Source of the DNA: Leptospiraceae bacterium
Lineage (GTDB): Bacteria; Spirochaetota; Leptospiria; Turneriellales; Turneriellaceae
Length of the DNA: 8,988 bases
Reading direction: 5' to 3'
Assembly: GCA_016788945.1 (NCBI GenBank)
Contig: JAEUSA010000091.1
Coordinates: forward strand, 1 to 8,988
Each line of letters opens with the position of its first letter. Position 1 is the stretch's first letter. The notes under the pieces are model-generated. The model was not told the origin of the DNA and searched no databases. It saw only the letters and a program-made list of their open reading frames with translations. This document shows, in pieces, positions 1-6,230 of this stretch. The translations under genes and the position numbers were made by a program.

Positions 1-23
1 TGGCGCTGCCTTCTTGCATGGGG

Positions 24-60
24 ACAGCAATTACCGGCGCTCTGTCCCGGCAATTGCTGT
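24..60. repeat. Imperfect inverted repeat, 14-base arms, 9-base loop
   Basis: Bases 24-37 (acagcaattaccgg) pair with bases 47-60 (ccggcaattgctgt) in 13 of 14 positions. The one mismatch is A-C if read on the + strand but a G-U wobble if read on the minus strand, so the structure is slightly better as a minus-strand transcript. A competing shorter pairing, gggaca (21-26) with tgtccc (43-48), overlaps it. No T-run follows on either strand, so it is not a standard intrinsic terminator. It lies just upstream of the DUF2161 gene and could be an operator or a transcript-end hairpin of a gene left of the window. The function is unknown. Confidence 0.6.
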
Positions 61-111
61 GTATCCGTTGAATTTTGCTGACGCCCGGAAGGCGGCCGGC
101 ATTGCGGTATT

Positions 112-846
112 ATGTCACATCGGCGACCGGCCGAAAAAACACTAAAAACCAGCGAAGCCGAACTATATCCCCCCGTCGAAAAATATTTTGCCGCACAGGG
201 TTATGTGGTCAAAGGCGAGGTGATGGGGTGCGACCTCGTTGCCGTCAGGGGCGACGAGGTCGTCGTTGCCGAGCTCAAGCTCACGTTCAATATCAAATTG
301 CTCTACCAGGCCGTGCGCCGCCTTTCGCTCACGCCGCAGGTCTATGCGGTCATACTCAAACCAAAGGGCCGCCAGAAAATGTCTTACTGGCAAATGATGA
401 AAAGCCTCTGCCGCCGGCTGAATATCGGCATGCTGATCGTCGACAAGGGTGAGGTTCTGAGTTTCATCGAACCTGCGCCGTTTGCCGGAAAAGTCAATGC
501 GCGGCAAAAAGCCAAAGTGCTCAAAGAGTTCAACGGCCGGCGTGCAGCACGCAATACCGGCGGCGTAACCGGGGTCAAACTCGAAACAGCGTATCTCGAA
601 ACCGCAGTGCAGATCAGCGTGTTGTTGAAAAAACATCGCCGCCTGAGCCCTGCCGAATTGGTCGCGCTCGGTTGCTCTGAGAAAGCCGGCAGTATCTTGC
701 TCAATAATTTTTACGGCTGGTTTGAAAAATCAGAACGCGGGGTTTATCAGCTCAAGACCGGTAAGGCCCGGGTCATCGCCAAAGAAAATCCGCACATCTG
801 GCAATATTATGAAGAAAGTGTCGAAATCAGCGGTGCGCACGAATGA
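112..846 (+). CDS. DUF2161 family protein with PD-(D/E)XK nuclease-like core
   Basis: This 244-residue soluble protein fits the DUF2161 family, whose members carry a PD-(D/E)XK-type fold; the exact reaction and substrate are not established to my knowledge. The N-terminal half begins with ELYPPVEKYFAAQGY (about 17-31) and then has GCDLVAVRGDEVVVAELKL (39-57). There Asp41 and Glu54-x-Lys56 form the nuclease-type acidic/lysine signature. A central Arg/Asn/Gly segment (about 142-151) is also family-like. The C-terminal part (about 160-215) looks like a small helical or winged-helix domain ending in NNFYGWFEKSERGVYQL, a strong family hallmark. No signal peptide or membrane segment is seen, so it is probably cytoplasmic. 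The ATG at 112 is the only sensible start before the conserved region. GGAAGG at 87-92 is too far away to be a good ribosome site. The 3' end overlaps the convergent M23 gene by 20 bases. Confidence 0.85.
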   Translation: MSHRRPAEKTLKTSEAELYPPVEKYFAAQGYVVKGEVMGCDLVAVRGDEVVVAELKLTFNIKLLYQAVRRLSLTPQVYAVILKPKGRQKMSYWQMMKSLCRRLNIGMLIVDKGEVLSFIEPAPFAGKVNARQKAKVLKEFNGRRAARNTGGVTGVKLETAYLETAVQISVLLKKHRRLSPAELVALGCSEKAGSILLNNFYGWFEKSERGVYQLKTGKARVIAKENPHIWQYYEESVEISGAHE

Positions 847-1432
847 ATTTTTTCGGCTCCAGATAGCCCGTCTGATCGCTGCCATAACCCCCGCCCACCG
901 GCAGTGCGATGACGTGGCGCAGCTCAAGGTGCAGGTGTGCTTCGTAGATGCCGCCCGCGGTACCTAACGTACCAATTTTGTCACCGCGCCTGACAACATC
1001 GCCCGCTTGCGGCAGCATCTGCGTAAAATGTGCATACAGCGATTCGACATAAGGGTAGGGCGAATTTTCGGGCAGGCGGTGAACGATGCGCAATACCTTA
1101 CCCCAGCCATTGCCGATGTCGGCGGCAAAGACGACCACTCCGTCGGCGATCGCATAGACGGGTGATCCGAGATCTTTGTTGTTGCCCGCACGGTTCCAGT
1201 CTTCGCCCAAATGTTCGCTTACCCCGAACGGCTGCGCGTCGTAGCAACCATGAACGCCGTCTCGGCACAGTGGAAAGTCGAACGCCGTAGCCACCGGTGC
1301 CCGGGAAAGATAGGTCTGCAATCGTGAGAAATCCACACCGTAATGCTCACGCGCATTCTGCTCAAGGCGTATTTCATCGGCGCTGCGGCATTGCAGCAGG
1401 CAGGTGAACATCAGCGTCAGAACAATACGCAT
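827..1432 (-). CDS. M23 family metallopeptidase, probable lipoprotein
   Basis: This is a 201-residue LytM/M23-type zinc peptidase expected to cleave peptide cross-links in peptidoglycan. The zinc site is complete: His74-x3-Asp78 (HLGEDWN) and His168 of the HLHLE motif (His166/His168), with His135 in LYAHF as the likely catalytic histidine. The fold around SPVYAIADGVVVFAADIGNGWG and VVRRGDKIGTLG is typical of the family. The first 15 residues are hydrophobic and end in LLQC, a relaxed lipobox of the kind spirochaetes tolerate, so Cys15 may be lipidated and the enzyme anchored facing the periplasm; ordinary secretion is the alternative. Cys56 and Cys63 could form a disulfide. The protein is short, essentially one catalytic domain plus a linker, with no LysM or SH3 domain. 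Its ATG directly follows the TAA of the upstream nuclease gene, and no good ribosome site is visible, which points to translational coupling. Confidence 0.88.
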   Translation of the reverse strand: MRIVLTLMFTCLLQCRSADEIRLEQNAREHYGVDFSRLQTYLSRAPVATAFDFPLCRDGVHGCYDAQPFGVSEHLGEDWNRAGNNKDLGSPVYAIADGVVVFAADIGNGWGKVLRIVHRLPENSPYPYVESLYAHFTQMLPQAGDVVRRGDKIGTLGTAGGIYEAHLHLELRHVIALPVGGGYGSDQTGYLEPKKFIRAHR

Positions 1433-2227
1433 TTAGTCGGCGATATAGAGCCCGGCTTCAAGGCAGGGGCGCTTCACAAAATCATTGGCATTGCCCTGTA
1501 ACTTCTCGATTTTACTCGCGCGCTCGCACTCGGCGGCGTCGACCGGGTCTGCCTTATCCCATGCTTCGAACAGCTTGCGCGATTTGTTGCCGAGTATGCC
1601 GCGCTCGGGGTAGGTGGCATCCATATAAAAATAGATGCGCGCAATGTCGCCGCGTATTTCGCTGCGCGGTTCAACGACGCGTTCATCGATCTTGAACTGG
1701 CATTCACCGTATTCCATATCTGTCGATTGTACGTGGCCGAAGCGGTAATTGCTGCGGTCACCGTTGAGTTCTCCGATCTCCGGAAACAGGTTATAGAGAT
1801 CGGCTTCCATCAGCCGGTAGGTCTCATTCGTTTTGCCGGCGCAACGCCGTCCTTTGAATGGTTTTCCTTCTTTATTAACGCAGGTTGCATGCCCTTCGCG
1901 CCACTCGATAAAACTGCGGCCAAAATTTTCCGCAGGTACAACATGCTCGATCTCTATGCGGCGTGCACGGCGTGTATCGCGTCGCGGCACATAACCGCAG
2001 CTGTCATGATCGACTTCTTTATCGCTGAACCGGCAGTTGCAGTAGAGTGTGCGCCCGTCATCGCCCGCGATCTGCATCACGAGTTTTTTTGCCTTATTGA
2101 ATGAGCGAATGCGCTGATTGCCGGCAGCAGACAGCGTCGCCGCCAAGATCAGTAATGCCGCGACTATCAAGGGGGGATTTCTCACGAATCGCATTTTGTG
2201 GCCGTTTGACAGCCTTTTTCCGCGCAC
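1433..2227 (-). CDS. endA: Secreted endonuclease I (EndA/Dns/Vvn family)
   Basis: This is a non-specific secreted or periplasmic DNase of the endonuclease I family, 264 residues with its leader. Family landmarks appear in order: LYCNCRF (61-67), SCGYVPRRDTRRARRIEIEHVVPAENFG (76-103), the ADLYNLFP-IGELNGDRSN block (142-160), YGECQFKIDERVVEP (173-187), RGDIARIYFYM (192-202) and a C-terminal QGNANDFV (244-251). By homology to Vvn and EndA, Glu94-His95 supply a metal ligand and the general base of the beta-beta-alpha metal site, and Asn146 the second metal ligand. The residue before Asn146 is Tyr where many relatives have His. Eight cysteines fit an oxidised, exported protein. A signal peptide runs to about SAAG (33-36). 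The start is uncertain: the GTG at 2227 has AGGAAG 12 bases upstream, while an ATG at 2194 (MRFVRNPPL) gives a more usual signal-peptide length but has no ribosome site. Confidence 0.93.
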   Translation of the reverse strand: MRGKRLSNGHKMRFVRNPPLIVAALLILAATLSAAGNQRIRSFNKAKKLVMQIAGDDGRTLYCNCRFSDKEVDHDSCGYVPRRDTRRARRIEIEHVVPAENFGRSFIEWREGHATCVNKEGKPFKGRRCAGKTNETYRLMEADLYNLFPEIGELNGDRSNYRFGHVQSTDMEYGECQFKIDERVVEPRSEIRGDIARIYFYMDATYPERGILGNKSRKLFEAWDKADPVDAAECERASKIEKLQGNANDFVKRPCLEAGLYIAD

Positions 2228-2239
2228 TCACGACGCCAA

Positions 2240-2246
2240 CTTCCTT
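2240..2246 (-). promoter_or_regulatory. Candidate ribosome binding site for the endonuclease I gene
   Basis: The minus strand reads AAGGAAG here, 12 bases before the GTG at 2227. The spacing is long. It favours the GTG start over the downstream ATG at 2194, which has no purine-rich site at normal distance. The same site is 8 bases from another GTG (2231) that opens a different frame, which I do not believe is a gene. Confidence 0.4.
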
Positions 2247-2305
2247 TACCAAAAAAATTGACGCGCTGACGAATTTGCCGGATTCGCCGAAGACGCTTTT
2301 ATGAA

Positions 2306-2350
2306 TTGCACTGCTTAATGTGTGGCTTTGCCACACATTAAGCAGTGCAA
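2306..2350. repeat. Perfect 45-base palindrome: 21-base arms, TTT loop
   Basis: Bases 2306-2326 (starting ttgcactgcttaatg, ending tgtggc) are the exact reverse complement of 2330-2350, separated by only ttt (2327-2329). Outside a 3-base bulge (gaa, 2303-2305), cttttat (2296-2302) also pairs with ataaaag (2351-2357), extending the foldback to the first base of tRNA-Lys. It is not followed by a T-run on the + strand, so it does not look like a terminator. It sits between the divergent endonuclease I gene and the tRNA cluster, either in their shared promoter region or in the 5' leader of the tRNA transcript. A second hairpin of nearly identical geometry but different sequence is at 7782-7824. 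Confidence 0.95.
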
Positions 2351-2356
2351 ATAAAA

Positions 2357-2429
2357 GAGAAGCTAGCTCAGTCGGTAGAGCAACTCCCTTTTAAGGAGTG
2401 GGTCCCGGGTTCGATTCCCGGGCTTCTCA
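2357..2429 (+). tRNA. tRNA-Lys (anticodon TTT)
   Basis: This is a complete 73-base cloverleaf. The acceptor stem is GAGAAGC/GCTTCTC (2357-2363 with 2422-2428), with discriminator A at 2429. The D arm is GCTC-AGTCGGTA-GAGC. The anticodon stem is ACTCC/GGAGT with loop CTTTTAA, giving anticodon TTT and decoding lysine codons. The T arm is CCGGG-TTCGATT-CCCGG. The 3' CCA is not encoded. The gene starts only 6 bases after the palindrome at 2306-2350. It is the first of two tRNA genes reading in the same direction, 54 bases before tRNA-Glu. Confidence 0.97.
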
Positions 2430-2483
2430 AAAGGGCCGATAGAAGAGGGCATTTGTCTTTTTCTGTCAGTCCCAGAAGGATTA

Positions 2484-2555
2484 GTCCCCTTCGTCTAGCG
2501 GTTAGGACTCGGGATTTTCATTCCCGCAACAGGGGTTCGATTCCCCTAGGGGACG
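2484..2555 (+). tRNA. tRNA-Glu (anticodon TTC)
   Basis: This is a complete 72-base cloverleaf. The acceptor stem is GTCCCCT/AGGGGAC (2484-2490 with 2548-2554), with discriminator G at 2555. The D arm is GTCT-AGCGGTTA-GGAC. The anticodon stem is CGGGA/TCCCG with loop TTTTCAT, giving anticodon TTC for glutamate. The T arm is AGGGG-TTCGATT-CCCCT. CCA is not encoded. A strong intrinsic terminator begins seven bases after the gene, so tRNA-Lys and tRNA-Glu probably form one transcription unit. Confidence 0.97.
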
Positions 2556-2561
2556 CAGTCG

Positions 2562-2608
2562 AAACCCAACACCGAACACCAAAGCTGGTGATCGGTGTTG
2601 GGTTTTTT
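2562..2608 (+). terminator. Intrinsic terminator of the tRNA-Lys/tRNA-Glu unit
   Basis: A 13-base perfect stem (aaacccaacaccg, 2562-2574, with cggtgttgggttt, 2593-2605) encloses a small inner hairpin (cacc/ggtg, 2577-2590) and runs into a T-tract (2603-2608). It follows tRNA-Glu on the + strand. On the minus strand it has only three Ts after the stem, so it may stop transcripts from the convergent cyclase gene only weakly. Confidence 0.92.
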
Positions 2609-2640
2609 ATGTATAGCCACCACAACATTCAGAACAATCG

Positions 2641-4686
2641 TTACGAAATTCCTTTATAATAACGCAACGCCCGATCACGGGGCGTTTTTCGGGACAGGCG
2701 AGCGAATGCCGCATGAGCGGCTTTTTTACGCCCTGAGAAATAATTTTGAATGGCGCGTTCGAACTCTGCCTTTGTCCGGTTCTTTTCGGTTACCGAATGA
2801 GGGTCGTCGCCTTCGTAGATTTCGAAAATCGCCGTGGCCCGGCTTTTCCCTTTGACGGTGATTTGGCCGAGCATACGCATCGCATAGGCGTCGGGATCAC
2901 GCAACAGAAACAGCGTGTCCTGACTGATAAGAATGCCCGCGCCGAAATTTTTGGATTCGCTTTCGAGCCGGGCTGCGGTATTGACCGCGTCGGAGATTAC
3001 GGTGCCTTCGATGCGTTCGTCTTCACCGACGGTGCCGAGCATCAGCCGTCCGGTGTTGATGCCGATACCCATTTTCAGCGCGGGCAATTTTGCTGCGCTG
3101 CGTTCGGCGTTGTATTCCGAGAGCTTCTTTTGCATCGCGATGGCTGCACAGACGGCGTCGTCTGCGCGCTCGGGAAAAAGCGCCATGATCGCGTCACCGA
3201 TATACTTGTCGATGAAACCGTGGTTTTCGCGGATAATCGGCCCCAAACGTTTCAACATTTCGTTGATGAGCGCAAAATTTTCGGCCGGGGTCAGCGTTTC
3301 AGAGAGCTTCGTGAAATCGCGTAGATCAGAAAAAAGAATCGTCATTTCGCGCTCTGACTGATCGCCGAGGCGAACATCTTCAATGCTCTCGCGGCCGAGC
3401 ATTCTTAAAAAATCTGTCGGCACGAAACGGCTCATAGCACGGGACATTTTCTGCATTTTGCGGAATTCGCGGTTAAACTTGACGGACAGTAGAATCGCCT
3501 GCGAGAGAATTAGCGCGAACAGGCCTATCGGTACAGCTCTGAACGTGTTGATGAGCTCATTCGCATAAAGCACGTCATTGACAAAGGTGAGAAACAGCAG
3601 CAAAAACCCAAGCAAGAAAGTTTTTCCCCCTTGCAGGCCGCTGATCGCGATGACAACAAGGCGCTGCAGGCAATAAAGCCCCAGCACCAGATAGGCAATG
3701 AGCAGCATCTGTACGAGTTGCGCATAAATGTGCGGAGGGAAAAGAGCGACGACGGCAATGCCCGAAGTTCCCGCCGCGACGCAGAGCAGCATAAACCAAC
3801 GGCCGATTTTCGCTGGATAAAGTGAATAGATGAAGAGCGAAAGAATTACCGGGGCAAGGCAGACGGTGAGAAAATCCAGCCGGGTTTCATTATGCCAGGT
3901 AAGAATTCCCGGCTGCATCGCCGAGAGCGCGCGCTCACCCGTCAGCACCGTGCGGATCGCAATCAGCGCGCAAAGCAGCGCAAACCAGAATAGAGACTTT
4001 TCCTCCCGGCGCAGGGCAAAAAGAAACAGGTGATAGAGGCAGATGATGGCAACGCTGCCGAAAACAAATATGTCGATGCCGTGCTGCCTGCGCTCTCGCT
4101 CGAGCATCTCTTGCTCAGGGCCGAGGTAGAGGCTGACACGCATGCCGCCTTTGTGCATATGGTAGTTCGAAACATGGACCGTGACCGTGATACTTTTGTC
4201 GCTGCCGTCGCCGTCTGGGGCGATGACTGGAGCCAGCAACGGCCGGTTTTCGGGAACGGCACTAGCGGCCTCGGGGCTGACTTTGCCATTCTGCGCAACG
4301 AGCCGATCGTCTACCCACAGCTTATAGGCCGATGACATGATCGGTATCTTAATGGCGATATTTTTCCAAGCGGAGGGCAGTAAGACCCTGAGCCGGAATG
4401 TTGCAAAGCCGAATGCTTTATTGGCTTGGGCCGAGTTCGCGGCGCGAGGGTGATCGTTCCATACGCCGGGAATTTTAATATAATCTGTTAGCGCATCCCT
4501 CGCGTCGGCAGCGATGAACTTTCCGTATGCGAACTCCCATTCACCGTCGAGGCTGGCCGGCCCGTTTGCCGAGCGCAGATCGATCACGCCTTTATGTGCT
4601 TTGAATGCAGGGGCGCGCTGGCAAGACAATAGCGCAACGCTGGCGAGCAGTGAAAGATAGAACAGAAGTCTGCGCTTATGCCTCAT
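2641..4686 (-). CDS. Membrane adenylate cyclase with 7TMR-DISM-type sensor
   Basis: This is a 681-residue class III cyclase that should make cAMP from ATP at the cytoplasmic membrane. The N-terminus (MRHKRRLLFY...ALLSC) is a lipoprotein-type signal with Cys22. Residues about 35-190 form an extracytoplasmic beta-rich domain (SLDGEWEFAYGKF, IPGVWND, YKLWVDDRLVAQNGKV) like those preceding 7TMR-DISM modules. About seven membrane segments lie between residues 204 and 403. After a linker comes the cyclase domain (about 445-620): metal ligands Asp454 (FSDLRDFT) and Asp498 (IDKYIGDA), adenine-selecting Lys494 and Asp566, and transition-state residues Asn569 and Arg573 (DAVNTAARLE). All catalytic residues are present, and Lys/Asp predicts ATP rather than GTP. 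The C-terminal tail (635-681) is helical and TPR-like. Cyclases of this design are common in leptospires. The ligand is unknown. No clear ribosome site precedes the ATG. The gene faces the tRNA unit. Confidence 0.93.
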   Translation of the reverse strand: MRHKRRLLFYLSLLASVALLSCQRAPAFKAHKGVIDLRSANGPASLDGEWEFAYGKFIAADARDALTDYIKIPGVWNDHPRAANSAQANKAFGFATFRLRVLLPSAWKNIAIKIPIMSSAYKLWVDDRLVAQNGKVSPEAASAVPENRPLLAPVIAPDGDGSDKSITVTVHVSNYHMHKGGMRVSLYLGPEQEMLERERRQHGIDIFVFGSVAIICLYHLFLFALRREEKSLFWFALLCALIAIRTVLTGERALSAMQPGILTWHNETRLDFLTVCLAPVILSLFIYSLYPAKIGRWFMLLCVAAGTSGIAVVALFPPHIYAQLVQMLLIAYLVLGLYCLQRLVVIAISGLQGGKTFLLGFLLLFLTFVNDVLYANELINTFRAVPIGLFALILSQAILLSVKFNREFRKMQKMSRAMSRFVPTDFLRMLGRESIEDVRLGDQSEREMTILFSDLRDFTKLSETLTPAENFALINEMLKRLGPIIRENHGFIDKYIGDAIMALFPERADDAVCAAIAMQKKLSEYNAERSAAKLPALKMGIGINTGRLMLGTVGEDERIEGTVISDAVNTAARLESESKNFGAGILISQDTLFLLRDPDAYAMRMLGQITVKGKSRATAIFEIYEGDDPHSVTEKNRTKAEFERAIQNYFSGRKKAAHAAFARLSRKTPRDRALRYYKGIS
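2666..2689 (+). terminator. Possible second + strand terminator inside the cyclase 3' end
   Basis: aacgccc (2666-2672) pairs perfectly with gggcgtt (2680-2686) around a 7-base loop, and the T-run continues to 2689. On the + strand this resembles a weak intrinsic terminator just beyond the main one. It lies within the last codons of the oppositely oriented cyclase gene, so chance is a fair alternative. Confidence 0.3.
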
Positions 4687-4876
4687 ATGCGTTGAGAAAT
4701 ATTTTTGCTCTTATTTCTGGTGCATCACCACAATATCCCATGACGGCAATATTTTTTCTGACATCGCCGCATTGTGCAGCAGCGGAACGCTCGTCAATCG
4801 TGAATCGTTGGACTAAACAGGCCCTCGGCTTCGCCGGTGATTAGATGGTGCCCGACGCAATGTTATCGCGCGAATA

Positions 4877-5911
4877 CTAAGCCCTGAATACCGCCAGCAT
4901 CTCGGGATTATGCCGCCTTTTCCAGATGATACCGTCGGCAATATAGTGGTGGAATGTGAAAGCCAAACCGACGGTAATCGCGGTCGGCACGGCGTTATTT
5001 TTCACCAACTGGTCAAACGTCGCGCCCGAAAGCGGCAGCAAATAATAGATGGGCACTGCGAGGGCAACAGTGGCAGCCGCATACAGGGCAACGCGGCGGT
5101 AACCCGCCTGTGATAACCACGAAAGCACGCGCGCCTGCCGATCGACACCGCCGGCGAAACGGCGGCGATTATATAACCACACGAAAAAGATATACTGCAC
5201 ATTGTGCCAGACGTTGACTAACAGCCAACCCGAGCAGAGTTCATCGATCAGAATGTAGCCGCCGAGGTAGACGAGCGCATGCGAAACCATATAGAGTGTA
5301 TGTCCCACCGCGAGCTCACCGCGCAGATAGGCACGGGCGCGCGTGATGAGCCAGTAGCCCCATAGCGCTGCGGTGATTATACCCGCGACCTTGACTGCGA
5401 CAACGGGCACCGCGGGCAGCCAGAAATTCTGAAAGATGAACTCATCGGGTTGCTGTGCACAGCGGTTGAGAAATCCCCAGACAGGTACAGACCACAACGT
5501 CACTTCGGAAAGCCGTACTGGATCAGAGGGTAATCCGCCTGCGCGATAACGGTATTGTTGCGCAATGCCCCAGCTCTGACGCACTGTGTGGAAAAACTGA
5601 CCGAAGAAATAGACGACATAGAGACCGGTGACACCGTACGCGCGGCCAAGCAGGTAGAGCGCTGTCAACACGATGGGCGGCACTGCATAAATAAGATAGC
5701 GGTAGCGCGCGCGATCGTCGGCGTGGCCGAAAAGTTTGCTATAGGTCGCCCACAGGTGTTCATAACCAAACAGCCAACCATGTATCGTCAGCATCGTCAC
5801 AAACAGAGCGGGCCAGATGACGGTCGCGCCCGCCATGCCCGTGGCCAAGAGCGCGATGCCTGCGATAAACAGCAGGTCAAAACGCGCGCTATAGAACCAC
5901 GCCGCTTTCAT
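4877..5911 (-). CDS. Polytopic membrane protein with repeated histidine motifs, unknown function
   Basis: I do not recognise this 344-residue protein by name. It is very hydrophobic, with roughly eight to ten candidate membrane segments. Histidines recur beside or inside them: HGWLFGYEH (44-52), QFFHTVRQSWG (105-115), HTLYMVSH (204-211), WHNVQYIFFVW (235-245) and FTFHHYIADGIIWKRR (318-333). Paired and spaced histidines in membrane segments resemble the metal sites of integral membrane oxidases, hydroxylases and desaturases, but the spacing does not match the classical fatty acid desaturase boxes well enough to name it. A transporter or haem-binding role is also possible. The ATG follows the stop of the small secreted-protein gene by 14 bases on the same strand, suggesting co-transcription with it. 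No strong ribosome site is visible. The histidine pattern is seen directly; the metal-enzyme idea is inference. Confidence 0.8.
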   Translation of the reverse strand: MKAAWFYSARFDLLFIAGIALLATGMAGATVIWPALFVTMLTIHGWLFGYEHLWATYSKLFGHADDRARYRYLIYAVPPIVLTALYLLGRAYGVTGLYVVYFFGQFFHTVRQSWGIAQQYRYRAGGLPSDPVRLSEVTLWSVPVWGFLNRCAQQPDEFIFQNFWLPAVPVVAVKVAGIITAALWGYWLITRARAYLRGELAVGHTLYMVSHALVYLGGYILIDELCSGWLLVNVWHNVQYIFFVWLYNRRRFAGGVDRQARVLSWLSQAGYRRVALYAAATVALAVPIYYLLPLSGATFDQLVKNNAVPTAITVGLAFTFHHYIADGIIWKRRHNPEMLAVFRA

Positions 5912-5925
5912 GGCTGCTACGCCGG

Positions 5926-6177
5926 TTAGGTCACGACGCCGGGTGGCAGTTTTGGCCGCGGCGGTGCGGTGCAGACGCCTTTGTCGCCATCTTTTTTACA
6001 TGAATGGTGGCGCTGGCATTCGTCCGAACTTTTGCATTCTTCACCGGCTTTTTTCTTCTTGGGGTCGGGGGCAGGTTCAATGGCCTCAGAGGCCATTTTC
6101 ATCGGGGCGCCGGCAAACGCGCTTGGCGCGAGTAGGGCGAAACCGGCGAGCATTATCAGGCTGAACATTTTTTTCAT
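5926..6177 (-). CDS. Small secreted four-cysteine protein
   Basis: This is an 83-residue hypothetical protein. MKKMFSLIMLAGFALLAPSAFAG is a textbook signal peptide with cleavage expected after AFA (about residue 22). The mature part is about 60 residues: a charged Pro/Lys stretch (PAPDPKKKKAGEE), a cysteine cluster C-x5-C-x5-C-x8-C (CKSSDEC...HHSC...GVC), and a proline-rich tail. Such GxxC-x5-C-x5-C modules are common in small exported proteins of diverse bacteria and suggest two disulfides. Two adjacent histidines lie between the second and third Cys. The reading frame is open further upstream to 6228, but AGGAG at 6185-6189, seven bases before the ATG at 6177, together with the signal peptide, fixes this start. 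It lies 53 bases after the M20 gene and 14 before the membrane protein gene, all on one strand. The role is unknown. Confidence 0.8.
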   Translation of the reverse strand: MKKMFSLIMLAGFALLAPSAFAGAPMKMASEAIEPAPDPKKKKAGEECKSSDECQRHHSCKKDGDKGVCTAPPRPKLPPGVVT

Positions 6178-6184
6178 GGGCTTT

Positions 6185-6189
6185 CTCCT
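6185..6189 (-). promoter_or_regulatory. Ribosome binding site fixing the start of the small secreted protein
   Basis: The minus strand reads AGGAG followed by a 7-base spacer (AAAGCCC) and ATG at 6177. This is the clearest Shine-Dalgarno site in the window. It decides for the ATG at 6177 over the upstream in-frame start at 6228. Confidence 0.85.
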
Positions 6190-6230
6190 GTTATCGTGAT
6201 TGGACGGCACAATGCTAAAAAGGATCAATT

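Noticed and set aside
1..19. Possible start of a divergent minus-strand gene (ATG at 17-19, M-Q-E-G-S-A)
   Set aside because: Only six codons are visible, with no ribosome binding site before them; nothing supports it beyond an open frame.
2094..2231. Overlapping minus-strand frame with a GTG at 2231, 8 bases after AAGGAAG
   Set aside because: It lies inside the leader region of the endonuclease I gene in another frame and gives a short peptide with no recognisable feature.
2345..2659. 104-codon + strand frame across the tRNA cluster
   Set aside because: It reads through two tRNA genes and a terminator; it is not a protein gene.
4827..4838. Short hairpin cggc-ttc-gccg after the 344-residue membrane protein gene
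   Set aside because: The stem is only four pairs and no adequate T-tract follows in the direction of transcription, so it cannot be called a terminator.
4605..4844. 79-codon + strand frame across the cyclase start and the gap upstream of it
   Set aside because: It largely mirrors the cyclase signal-peptide coding region, has no ribosome site and no protein-like motifs.
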